A stretch of 7,504 nt of DNA from Rhodoferax sp. UBA4127 (GTDB taxonomy: Bacteria > Pseudomonadota > Gammaproteobacteria > Burkholderiales > Burkholderiaceae_C): the NCBI GenBank assembly GCA_002381045.1, contig DFWT01000026.1:1-7504 (forward strand), in the 5' to 3' direction. Below, piece after piece: positions 1 through 6,350 of the stretch. Numbering within the stretch: the stretch's first letter is position 1; every line of letters starts with the position of its first letter. The notes beneath the pieces were generated by a model. That model was not told the origin of the DNA. It saw only the letters and a program-made list of their open reading frames with translations, and did not search any database. Position numbers and translations under genes: made by a program.

Positions 1-966
1 GAGGTGCACCGCTTCAACAAGAGCCAGCAAGACGCGTTTTTGCCGCATGTGGAAAGCGGTTTGTTCACTTTTGTAGGTGCCACCACCGAGAACCCTTCGT
101 TTGAGGTGAACTCGGCCCTGCTGTCGCGCGCGGCAGTCTATGTGCTGCAACCGTTGTCGCCAGACGATCTTAGAAAAATTGTGCTTGCAGCCCATATGAT
201 TAAAGCGCTACCAGCTATTGAAGATGTAGCAATTGAGCGTTTGATCGCGTATGCAGATGGCGACGCGCGTCGGCTGTTGAATACGCTCGAAACACTGGCC
301 GTGGCGGCCACGCAAGAAAAACGCGAAACCATTACCGATGCCTGGCTGGTCAAGGTTCTGGGCGAACGCATGCGCCGTTATGACAAGGGGGGCGAGCAGT
401 TTTACGACACCATTTCAGCCCTGCACAAAAGTGTGCGCGGCAGCGACCCAGATGCGTCGCTGTATTGGCTGATGCGCATGCTGGACGGTGGCGCAGACCC
501 GCGCTACATGGCGCGCCGTTTGATCCGCATGGCCAGCGAAGACATCGGCCTGGCCGACCCGCGCGCACTGCGTTTGGCGCTGGATGCGGCCGAGGTCTAT
601 GAGCGACTGGGTACCCCTGAGGGTGAACTGGCGCTGGCCGAGTGTGTGATTTACTTGGCAGTGGCACCCAAGTCCAATGCGGTCTACAAGGCCTTTAACG
701 CCGCCAAAGCCTGGGTCAAGCAGGACGGCACACGCCCGGTTCCCATGCACCTGCGCAACGCGCCCACCCAACTGATGAAGAAGTTGGACTACGGCAAAGG
801 CTACCGCTATGCCCACGACGAGACCGGTGGTTTTGCGGCGGGTGAATCCTACTTGCCGGATGGCATGAAGTCGCCGGGTTTCTACCAACCGGTAGATCGG
901 GGCCTCGAAATCAAGATTGCCGAAAAGTTGGCTGCGCTGAGAAAGCGCAACGATGACGCGCGCTGA
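1..966 (+). CDS. rarA: Replication-associated recombination protein A (RarA/MgsA), 3' part, N-terminus missing
   Basis: This is a partial AAA+ ATPase of the RarA/MgsA/WRNIP1 family, which acts at stalled replication forks and interacts with SSB and the clamp-loading machinery. The frame is open from base 1, so the gene starts upstream; 321 residues are visible and family members have about 430-450. The window opens in Walker B: visible residues EVHRFN (1-6) follow what should be an upstream Asp, and E1 is the expected catalytic Glu. Next come sensor 1 (GATTEN, 26-31), the SR arginine-finger region (42-43) and sensor 2 (GDARR, 87-91). The family-specific C-terminal oligomerisation domain follows (about 125-315), with YDKGGEQFYDTISALHKSVR and SEDIGLADP. 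The stop is TGA at 964-966. Codons 55-82 are noticeably more AT-rich than the rest. The gene appears transcriptionally separate from the liv genes, which have their own promoter candidates. The family call is very secure. Confidence 0.96.
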   Translation, partial: EVHRFNKSQQDAFLPHVESGLFTFVGATTENPSFEVNSALLSRAAVYVLQPLSPDDLRKIVLAAHMIKALPAIEDVAIERLIAYADGDARRLLNTLETLAVAATQEKRETITDAWLVKVLGERMRRYDKGGEQFYDTISALHKSVRGSDPDASLYWLMRMLDGGADPRYMARRLIRMASEDIGLADPRALRLALDAAEVYERLGTPEGELALAECVIYLAVAPKSNAVYKAFNAAKAWVKQDGTRPVPMHLRNAPTQLMKKLDYGKGYRYAHDETGGFAAGESYLPDGMKSPGFYQPVDRGLEIKIAEKLAALRKRNDDAR

Positions 967-998
967 TACCCGGTAATGCTTGCTAATCGAGCCATTTC

Positions 999-1020
999 GC
1001 AAGGGTTAACCCGCGCTTGC
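999..1020. repeat. Inverted repeat after rarA: GGGTTAACCC core with GCAAG/CTTGC outer arms
   Basis: A perfect 10-bp palindrome GGGTTAACCC lies at 1003-1012. Outer arms GCAAG (999-1003) and CTTGC (1016-1020) are also complementary, although G1003 is shared with the inner palindrome. No T-run follows, so it does not look like a standard intrinsic terminator. It could be a protein-binding site in the liv upstream region or a weak transcript-end structure for rarA. Its function is unknown. Confidence 0.35.
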
Positions 1021-1048
1021 TGCCTCTCAAGCTGCACTCCCCTCTGAC

Positions 1049-1054
1049 TACAAT
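1049..1054 (+). promoter_or_regulatory. Possible sigma-70 -10 element (TACAAT) upstream of livH
   Basis: TACAAT matches the -10 consensus at five of six positions. No good -35 sits 16-18 bp upstream: the region around 1026-1031 matches poorly, and TTGCTG at 1017-1022 is too far away. If used, transcription would start near 1061 and give a leader of about 125 nt before livH. It is a weak secondary candidate compared with the sigma-54 site downstream. Confidence 0.25.
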
Positions 1055-1084
1055 GCCGCTCACTCTTGCACCGGCAGGATGTCC

Positions 1085-1100
1085 TGGCAGGCTTATTGCT
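1085..1100 (+). promoter_or_regulatory. Candidate sigma-54 (RpoN) -24/-12 promoter for the liv operon
   Basis: TGGCAGG (1085-1091), four bases, then TTGCT (1096-1100) fits the RpoN consensus TGGCACG-N4-TTGCA/T with a single mismatch in the -24 block. The invariant GG (1086-1087) and GC (1098-1099) are exactly 10 bases apart, as required. The predicted start is near 1111, which leaves a 5' leader of about 75 nt before livH. RpoN promoters need an enhancer-binding activator such as NtrC. I found only isolated NtrC-like half-sites (TGCACT 1033-1038, TGCACC 1067-1072) and no full inverted site. A perfect TTGACA -35 overlaps at 1100-1105 but has no acceptable -10 at the right distance. Confidence 0.6.
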
Positions 1101-1185
1101 TGACAAGGCTGGGCTCACGAGTCGGTACCGGGCATCGTCGCCACTGGTGGTGCGCTCGCCAGCCAAAATATCGGAGATACAACGT

Positions 1186-2115
1186 ATGGAAACCTTGATA
1201 CAGCAGATCATTAACGGTCTGGTGTTGGGCAGCATGTATGCCTTGGTGGCGCTTGGCTACACCATGGTGTACGGCATCATTGGGCTGATCAATTTTGCGC
1301 ACGGCGAGGTGCTGATGGTCGGCGCGCTCACCAGCTGGAGCATCATTGGCATGATGCAGGAAGCCATGCCTGGCACACCTGGCTGGCTGATTCTGCTGAT
1401 CTCATTGGTGATTGCCTGCATCGTGGCGGCGGCGCTTAACTTCACCATTGAAAAGGTGGCTTATCGGCCATTGCGCAACAGTCCAAGGCTGGCGCCCCTG
1501 ATTACCGCCATTGGTATGTCTCTGTTGCTACAGACGCTGGCCATGATCATCTGGAAGCCCAACTACAAACCCTATCCCAATCTTCTGCCCAGCGTGCCTT
1601 ATGACATTGGTGGCGCGGTGATCACCTTCACCCAAATCATGATTCTGGGCATGACGGCCATGTCACTGGCGGTGCTGATGTGGCTGGTGCATTACACGCG
1701 GCTCGGGCGAGCCATGCGCGCTACCGCAGAAAACCCCAGGGTGGCGGCCCTGATGGGAGTCAAGCCCAACGTGGTGATTTCAGCCACCTTTGTGATTGGT
1801 GCTGTGCTGGCCGCCATTGCGGGTGTGATGTGGGCCGCCAATTACGGCACGGTACAGCACACCATGGGCTTCTTGCCTGGCTTGAAGGCCTTTACCGCAG
1901 CGGTGTTTGGTGGCATTGGCAACCTGGCCGGCGCAGTCGTGGGCGGTGTGTTGTTGGGACTTATCGAGTCATTGGGGGCAGGGTATATCGGCGTTCTGAC
2001 GGGTGGCGTGCTGGGCAGCCATTACTCGGATATTTTTGCGTTTATTGTGCTGATCATCGTGCTGACACTGCGACCCTCTGGCTTGCTGGGTGAGCGTGTG
2101 GCCGACCGCGCATGA
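1186..2115 (+). CDS. livH: Branched-chain amino acid ABC transporter permease LivH
   Basis: This is an inner-membrane permease subunit of a HAAT-family importer (Leu/Ile/Val-type), 309 residues, the usual LivH length. It pairs with LivM to form the channel. The N-terminus, beginning METLIQQIINGLVLGSMYAL, is typical of LivH, followed by LGYTMVYGIIGLINFAHGE (23-41). Several hydrophobic helices are evident, roughly at 10-33, 67-85, 105-123, 145-169, 196-217 and 283-296. The ATPase-coupling loop is RLGRAMRATAENPRVAALMG (172-191), and a conserved Gly-rich segment follows at 242-260. The frame is open back to a TTG at 1066, but the ATG at 1186 is preferred because family similarity begins there and GGAG (1173-1176) lies 9 nt upstream. 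It is the first gene of livHMGF. No substrate-binding protein gene precedes it. A related purine or urea importer is possible but less likely from sequence. Confidence 0.95.
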   Translation: METLIQQIINGLVLGSMYALVALGYTMVYGIIGLINFAHGEVLMVGALTSWSIIGMMQEAMPGTPGWLILLISLVIACIVAAALNFTIEKVAYRPLRNSPRLAPLITAIGMSLLLQTLAMIIWKPNYKPYPNLLPSVPYDIGGAVITFTQIMILGMTAMSLAVLMWLVHYTRLGRAMRATAENPRVAALMGVKPNVVISATFVIGAVLAAIAGVMWAANYGTVQHTMGFLPGLKAFTAAVFGGIGNLAGAVVGGVLLGLIESLGAGYIGVLTGGVLGSHYSDIFAFIVLIIVLTLRPSGLLGERVADRA

Positions 2116-2119
2116 GGAG
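2114..2119 (+). promoter_or_regulatory. livM ribosome binding site overlapping the livH stop
   Basis: GAGGAG, a strong Shine-Dalgarno sequence, shares two bases with the livH TGA (2113-2115) and lies 8 nt before the livM ATG. Ribosomes ending livH would sit on this site, which suggests translational coupling of the two permeases. Confidence 0.75.
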
Positions 2120-2127
2120 TTAGAACC

Positions 2128-3210
2128 ATGAGACAAAAACAAATCATCGTTTTTCTGCTGGCTGCCGTGGGTTTGCTGGTGGCTCCGCTCATCTTGCAGG
2201 GCTTTGGTAACGCCTGGGTGCGCATTGCAGACATGGCTTTGCTTTATGTGCTGTTGGCGCTGGGGCTGAACATTGTGGTGGGTTATGCCGGTTTGCTTGA
2301 CCTAGGCTATGTGGCATTTTTCGCCATTGGTGCCTACATGTACGCGCTGATGGCTTCGCCGCATTTGACCGAAACCTTCCCGGCCTTTGCGGCGATGTTC
2401 CCGAACGGCTTGCACAGTCCGATTTGGTTGATCATCCCTGCGGCAGCGGGCCTGGCGGGCTTGTTTGGGGTTTTGCTGGGCGCGCCCACTTTGCGACTTC
2501 GCGGTGATTACCTGGCGATTGTCACGCTGGGTTTTGGTGAAATCATCCGGGTATTCATGAACAACCTGGATCACCCGGTCAACATCACCAACGGACCCAA
2601 AGGGATGGGCCAGATTGATTCGCTGTCCTTTTTTGGCATGAGCTTTGGCAAACCCATTGAGTTGTTTGGCGTCGCTTTCTCTTCGGTCACGCTCTACTAC
2701 TACCTGTTTTTGGTGCTGGTGGTGTTCAGCGTCATCATTTCCCACCGCCTGCAGGTGTCACGCGTGGGCCGCGCCTGGATGGCGATTCGCGAAGATGAAA
2801 TTGCGGCCAAGGCTATGGGCATCAACACCCGCAACTTGAAACTGCTTGCCTTCGGCATGGGCGCCACTTTTGGCGGCGTGTCAGGTGCCATGTTTGCTTC
2901 GTTTCAGGGCTTCATTTCACCGGAATCTTTCAGCCTGATGGAGTCGGTGATGATTGTTGCCATGGTGGTGTTGGGTGGTATTGGCCACCTGCCTGGGGTG
3001 ATCCTGGGTGCTGTTGCACTGTCGGCATTGCCCGAGGTGCTGCGTTATGTGGCCGGCCCTTTGCAATCCATGTCTGGCGGCCGCCTAGATGCGTCCATCT
3101 TGCGCCAGTTGTTGATCGCCCTGGCCATGATCACGATCATGTTGCTTCGACCGCGGGGCCTGTGGCCATCGCCCGAGCATGGCAAGGCGCTACCTAACGT
3201 CAAAGGGTGA
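2128..3210 (+). CDS. livM: Branched-chain amino acid ABC transporter permease LivM
   Basis: This is the second channel-forming permease of the importer, 360 residues, close to other short proteobacterial LivM proteins and shorter than E. coli LivM. A hydrophobic N-terminal helix (about 6-23) precedes the family core ALGLNIVVGYAGLLDLGYVA (44-63). Then comes the conserved APTLRLRGDYLAIVTLGFGE region (119-138). The coupling loop to the ATPases is SRVGRAWMAIREDEIAAKAM (211-230), with helices around 235-258, 272-300 and 326-341. The protein ends in a short polar tail. Its ATG is 12 nt after the livH stop, with GAGGAG as the ribosome site. A 70-nt gap containing a possible stem-loop separates it from livG. 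A urea (UrtC) identity was considered, but the operon as a whole resembles Liv better. Confidence 0.94.
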   Translation: MRQKQIIVFLLAAVGLLVAPLILQGFGNAWVRIADMALLYVLLALGLNIVVGYAGLLDLGYVAFFAIGAYMYALMASPHLTETFPAFAAMFPNGLHSPIWLIIPAAAGLAGLFGVLLGAPTLRLRGDYLAIVTLGFGEIIRVFMNNLDHPVNITNGPKGMGQIDSLSFFGMSFGKPIELFGVAFSSVTLYYYLFLVLVVFSVIISHRLQVSRVGRAWMAIREDEIAAKAMGINTRNLKLLAFGMGATFGGVSGAMFASFQGFISPESFSLMESVMIVAMVVLGGIGHLPGVILGAVALSALPEVLRYVAGPLQSMSGGRLDASILRQLLIALAMITIMLLRPRGLWPSPEHGKALPNVKG

Positions 3211-3241
3211 GCTTGGTGAGCGCGTATTCAACCATTGACAC

Positions 3242-3262
3242 GGGTCCAACACGGTTGAGCCC
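3242..3262 (+). other. Possible mRNA stem-loop in the livM-livG gap
   Basis: Arm GGGTCCAAC (3242-3250), loop ACG, and arm GTTGAGCCC (3254-3262) can pair over 9 positions with one C-A mismatch and one G-U pair. It ends 8 nt before the livG ribosome site (AAGGA, 3271-3275). No T-run follows, so it is not an intrinsic terminator. A role in transcript processing or in setting the ratio of permease to ATPase is conceivable but unproven. Confidence 0.35.
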
Positions 3263-3280
3263 ATCTCGACAAGGAAACAC

Positions 3281-4051
3281 ATGACAGACGTCGTACTCAA
3301 TGTTGCCGGAGTGTCCAAGCGCTTCGGTGGCCTGCAAGCACTCAGCGAGGTAGGCATCAAGATCCTGCGTGGACAGGTGTACGGGCTGATTGGTCCCAAC
3401 GGCGCCGGTAAGACCACATTTTTTAATGTGCTGACTGGTCTGTACATTCCCGACACGGGTAGTTTTGAGCTGGCCGGTAAGCCCTATAAACCGACGGCGG
3501 TGCATGAGGTGGCCAGGGCCGGCATTGCCCGCACCTTCCAAAACATTCGCTTGTTTTCCGAGATGACTGCACTGGAAAACGTGATGGTGGGTCGTCATGT
3601 GCGGACCCATTCCGGTCTCGTGGGCGCGATGTTTCGCACACCCGGTTTCAAGGCCGAAGAGGCCGCCATTGCGGCACGTGCGCAGGAATTGCTTGACTAT
3701 GTGGGCATTGGCAAGCTGACCGACTTCAAGGCCCGCACGCTGAGCTACGGTGACCAGCGCCGATTAGAAATTGCCCGCGCTTTGGCCACCGACCCACAGT
3801 TGATTGCGTTGGATGAGCCGGCTGCGGGCATGAACAGCACCGAGAAGGTGTTGTTGCGCGAGCTGATTGACAAAATCCGCAATGACAACCGCACCATCCT
3901 GCTGATAGAGCACGACGTGAAATTGGTGATGGGCTTGTGCGACCGCGTCACCGTACTGGATTACGGCAAACAGATCGCAGAAGGCACGCCGGCCGATGTG
4001 CAGCGCAACGAAAAAGTGATTGAAGCCTATCTGGGCACCGGAGGACATTGA
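3281..4051 (+). CDS. livG: Branched-chain amino acid ABC transporter ATP-binding protein LivG
   Basis: This is a cytoplasmic ATPase that with LivF powers the importer; 256 residues, normal for LivG. In order: Walker A GPNGAGKTT (38-46), Q-loop in IARTFQNIRLF with Q87, the LivG-type insert around residues 106-135, a signature motif LSYGDQ (154-159) in place of the canonical LSGGQ, Walker B LIALDEP (174-180), and H-loop His211 in LLIEHD. The C-terminal EAYLG (248-252) is a typical LivG/LivF ending. The start ATG follows AAGGA (3271-3275) with 5 nt spacing. It is separated from livM by 70 nt but almost touches livF (one base between stop and start), so the two ATPases are probably translationally coupled. 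All catalytic motifs are intact. Confidence 0.95.
   Translation: MTDVVLNVAGVSKRFGGLQALSEVGIKILRGQVYGLIGPNGAGKTTFFNVLTGLYIPDTGSFELAGKPYKPTAVHEVARAGIARTFQNIRLFSEMTALENVMVGRHVRTHSGLVGAMFRTPGFKAEEAAIAARAQELLDYVGIGKLTDFKARTLSYGDQRRLEIARALATDPQLIALDEPAAGMNSTEKVLLRELIDKIRNDNRTILLIEHDVKLVMGLCDRVTVLDYGKQIAEGTPADVQRNEKVIEAYLGTGGH
4040..4045 (+). promoter_or_regulatory. livF ribosome binding site inside the livG 3' end
   Basis: GGAGGA lies within the last codons of livG and 7 nt before the ATG at 4053. This near-consensus site selects 4053 over an in-frame ATG at 4020, which lies inside livG. Confidence 0.75.
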
Positions 4052-4052
4052 C

Positions 4053-4769
4053 ATGGCCGAAGTACTGTTGAAAATCAAAGGCCTGAAAGTAGCCTACGGC
4101 GGCATCCAGGCCGTCAAAGGCGTTGACTTTGAAGTGCGTGAGGGAGAGTTGGTCACGCTGATCGGTTCCAACGGCGCTGGCAAAACCACCACCATGAAGG
4201 CCATTACTGGCTCATTGCCCATCAACGACGGTGACATTGAGTATTTAGGCAAAAGCATTCATGGTCAAGGGCCGTGGGATTTGGTCAAACAAGGCCTGGC
4301 CATGGTGCCGGAAGGTCGGGGCATTTTTACCCGCATGACCATTCTGGAAAACCTGCAGATGGGTGCCTACATTCGCAATGACAAGGCCGAGGTTTTGCTG
4401 GACATTGAAAAAGTGTTTGGCATTTTCCCGCGCTTGAAAGAGCGCAAGGACCAGTTGGGCGGCACCCTCAGTGGTGGCGAACAACAGATGTTGGCCATGG
4501 GCCGAGCACTGATCAGTCGACCCAAAGTGCTGCTGCTCGACGAGCCTTCGATGGGCCTGTCCCCCATCATGGTGGACAAGATTTTTGAAGTGGTGCGTGA
4601 TGTGTCGTCAAAGGGGGTGACAGTGCTGTTGGTGGAACAAAACGCCAGCCGTGCGCTGTCCATCGCAGACCGAGGTTATGTGATGGACTCCGGGCTGATC
4701 ACCATGACCGGCGATGCAAAAACCATGCTCAAAGACCCGAAAGTGCGCGCTGCCTACCTGGGTGAGTGA
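4053..4769 (+). CDS. livF: Branched-chain amino acid ABC transporter ATP-binding protein LivF
   Basis: This is the second ATPase of the importer; 238 residues, matching typical LivF. Visible motifs are Walker A GSNGAGKTT (38-46), the LivF-typical MVPEGRGIFTRMTILENL (84-101), ABC signature LSGGEQ (139-144), Walker B VLLLDEP (159-165) and the ending AAYLGE. The H-loop position is Gln196 (VEQNAS) rather than His. This is a general LivF trait and makes the LivG-LivF pair asymmetric. The start at 4053, one base after the livG stop, is supported by GGAGGA at 4040-4045. An earlier in-frame ATG (4020) would add 11 residues unlike the family. It is the last gene of the operon and ends facing a convergent gene. 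Confidence 0.95.
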   Translation: MAEVLLKIKGLKVAYGGIQAVKGVDFEVREGELVTLIGSNGAGKTTTMKAITGSLPINDGDIEYLGKSIHGQGPWDLVKQGLAMVPEGRGIFTRMTILENLQMGAYIRNDKAEVLLDIEKVFGIFPRLKERKDQLGGTLSGGEQQMLAMGRALISRPKVLLLDEPSMGLSPIMVDKIFEVVRDVSSKGVTVLLVEQNASRALSIADRGYVMDSGLITMTGDAKTMLKDPKVRAAYLGE

Positions 4770-4778
4770 TTTGTAAGA

Positions 4779-4825
4779 AATAGAGCGCTAGGCCTTGTGA
4801 TGATTGCGTTAATAGCTACTTAAAA
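4779..4825. repeat. Possible degenerate copy of an intergenic repeat of Comamonadaceae-type genomes
   Basis: The gap between livF and the deaminase contains AGCGCT (4784-4789), then a spacer and AATAGCTA (4811-4818), in an AT-rich stretch unlike its surroundings. From memory this resembles a dispersed intergenic element of Rhodoferax/Acidovorax-like genomes, which has paired AGCGCT cores flanked by an AGCT-containing end. The second core here (TTGCGTT) would be degenerate. This is recollection and was not tested by search. Confidence 0.35.
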
Positions 4826-4829
4826 CGCA
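4805..4829. terminator. Weak possible bidirectional terminator hairpin between livF and the convergent gene
   Basis: TGCGTT (4805-4810) and AACGCA (4824-4829) form a 6-bp perfect stem around a 13-nt AT-rich loop, located between two convergent genes where a shared terminator would be expected. Neither side has a convincing U-tract, so the call is weak. It overlaps the possible repeat copy. Confidence 0.3.
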
Positions 4830-4844
4830 GCATTTCATGCCCAT

Positions 4845-6287
4845 TCAATGTGTTTGATTGGCCAGTTGCACAGCCAGACGGTTGTGCCGCTCTAGGATCG
4901 GACCCAAGTCCACCGTGGTCAGCTGCCCTTGGCGTACCACGACCCGTCCGTTGACCACCGTGTAGGCCGCTTGCGCGCTGGCACACAGTAGCAGTGCGCC
5001 CACTGGGTCATGTACCGCACCGCCCCCAAACCCCAGCGCACGCAGGTCAAACAGCGCCAGGTCGGCGCACATGCCCGCGGCCAAATGGCCGATGTCAGGC
5101 CGCCCAAGCACCTGGGCACCGCCACGCGTCGCGACCGCCAGCATGTCACGGGCTGTCATTTCGGCCGGTCCCAGATCACAGCCAAAAAAAGTACGCGTGC
5201 TGCCGTCGGCAGAGGTGCGGGTTTCCGGTGGCTGCATGGCGCGGCCCACACGCGCTAGAAGCAGGGCCTGGCGGGCCTCGTTGACCATGTGGGCAGCATC
5301 GTTGCTGGCGCTGCCGTCCACGCCCAGACCCACCGGTACCCCGGCGTTAAGCATTTTTCGAATCGGTGCAATGCCGCTGGCCAGACGCATGTTGCTGCAA
5401 GGGCAGTGCGCCACACCCGTTTGGCTGGCAGCAAACAAGCTGATGCCCTCGTCATCGAGCTTCACGCAGTGGGCATGCCAGACGTCTGGCCCCAGCCAAC
5501 CCAAGTCTTGCGCGTATTGGGTGGGAGTGCAATTGAATTTTTCGCGGCTGTAGGCCAGGTCATGGTCGTTCTCGGCCAGATGGGTGTGAAGTCGCACGCC
5601 ATAGCTGCGTGCCATCTGGGCGGATTCGCGCATCAGATCCTGGCTGACAGAAAACGGCGAGCAGGGTGCCAGCGCCACATTCACCATGCTGCCGTGCGTG
5701 GCGTCATGCCAGGCCTCAATTAAGCGCTGGCTGTCTTTCAGGATCGCGTCTTCCCGTTCAACCACCCGATCGGGTGGCAAACCGCCTTGGCTCTGGCCCA
5801 CGCTCATGCTGCCACGGCTGGCCACAAAACGCATGCCAATGCCATGCGCCGCCTCAATGCTGTCGTCCAAGCGTACGCCATTGGGGTAGATGTACAGATG
5901 GTCGCTGCTGGTGGTGCAACCCGAGAGCAAAAGTTCGGCCATCGCGACCTGGGTGCTGACAAACACCATCTCGGGCGTCAAAGCTGCCCAGATGGGATAC
6001 AGCCCGCGCAGCCAGCCAAATAATTCGGCGTTTTGTACCGCAGGAATGGCCCGGGTGAGGCTTTGGTACATGTGGTGGTGGGTGTTGATCAGCCCCGGCG
6101 TGACCAGATGATGCCGGGCATCAATCACTTCATCGGCAGATTGCGGCAATTCCACAGCAGGGCCAATGGCTTCAATCTGATTGCCGCGTATGAAAAGTGA
6201 TGCATTGCGCAATTCGGTGCCCTGGCCAGGTTTTTCACTGGAAAAGGTCGCAATACAGTCAGCGTTTTGAATCAGAAGGGTGCGCAT
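4845..6287 (-). CDS. Zinc amidohydrolase, probable 8-oxoguanine deaminase
   Basis: This is a cytoplasmic amidohydrolase of the cytosine deaminase-like (TrzA/AtzB/SsnA) group, predicted to convert 8-oxoguanine to urate plus ammonia. The protein has 480 residues. Metal and catalytic residues are visible: PGLINTHHH (His70, His72), HTHLAE (His236, Glu239), HAHC (His273) and GVDGSASND (Asp324). Segments SGCTTSSDHLYIYPNGVRLD (122-141) and SRGSMSVGQSQGGLPPD (157-173) match my memory of 8-oxoguanine deaminases. Compared with the family as I recall it, there is an extra segment around residues 350-373. The frame extends to a TTG at 6314, but the ATG at 6287 fits where family similarity starts (MRTLLIQNAD); neither start has a strong ribosome site. 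The gene is divergent from the Crp/Fnr gene and convergent with livF. Alternatives are another aminohydrolase specificity such as guanine, isoxanthopterin or hydroxyatrazine. Fold secure, substrate probable. Confidence 0.85.
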   Translation of the reverse strand: MRTLLIQNADCIATFSSEKPGQGTELRNASLFIRGNQIEAIGPAVELPQSADEVIDARHHLVTPGLINTHHHMYQSLTRAIPAVQNAELFGWLRGLYPIWAALTPEMVFVSTQVAMAELLLSGCTTSSDHLYIYPNGVRLDDSIEAAHGIGMRFVASRGSMSVGQSQGGLPPDRVVEREDAILKDSQRLIEAWHDATHGSMVNVALAPCSPFSVSQDLMRESAQMARSYGVRLHTHLAENDHDLAYSREKFNCTPTQYAQDLGWLGPDVWHAHCVKLDDEGISLFAASQTGVAHCPCSNMRLASGIAPIRKMLNAGVPVGLGVDGSASNDAAHMVNEARQALLLARVGRAMQPPETRTSADGSTRTFFGCDLGPAEMTARDMLAVATRGGAQVLGRPDIGHLAAGMCADLALFDLRALGFGGGAVHDPVGALLLCASAQAAYTVVNGRVVVRQGQLTTVDLGPILERHNRLAVQLANQTH

Positions 6288-6317
6288 GTCGGTCAGTTTG
6301 GCAGCTTGTGTCAAGAA

Positions 6318-6323
6318 AACCTA
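6318..6323 (-). promoter_or_regulatory. Tentative -10 (TAGGTT) for the deaminase gene
   Basis: Read on the minus strand, TAGGTT matches the outer positions of the -10 consensus and would start transcription near 6311, about 24 nt before the ATG at 6287. The FNR-type box centre (6357.5) would then be about 46 bp upstream, near but not exactly at the class II activator position (-41.5). There is no recognisable -35, as is usual at activator-dependent promoters. This is weak. Confidence 0.2.
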
Positions 6324-6350
6324 ACGGCAGCATGGTTTTTTGCGGATTAC

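Noticed and set aside
415..1002. A 195-codon open frame on the minus strand
   Set aside because: It lies antisense to the conserved rarA frame, has no recognisable domain and is explained by high-GC codon bias of the real gene.
1100..1128. Sigma-70 promoter with perfect TTGACA at 1100-1105
   Set aside because: The -10 position 17 bp downstream (CGGTAC) is unlike TATAAT; the TTGACA partly coincides with the sigma-54 -12 element.
1066..1185. A 40-residue N-terminal extension of LivH from a TTG
   Set aside because: It would overlap the sigma-54 promoter, is not hydrophobic or family-like, and the ATG at 1186 has its own ribosome site.
4638..4643. Missing H-loop histidine in LivF (Gln196), seen first as a possible defect
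   Set aside because: Gln in VEQNA is characteristic of LivF proteins generally, including E. coli LivF, so it is not a lesion.
4994..6111. Several plus-strand open frames of 67-160 codons across the deaminase gene
   Set aside because: They are out-of-frame shadows of the well-conserved minus-strand deaminase; their translations are low-complexity and rich in Arg, Pro and Ala with no motif.
6282..6314. TTGACA on the minus strand at 6314-6309 as a -35 for the deaminase gene
   Set aside because: Its -10 would fall inside the coding sequence and no match is present there.
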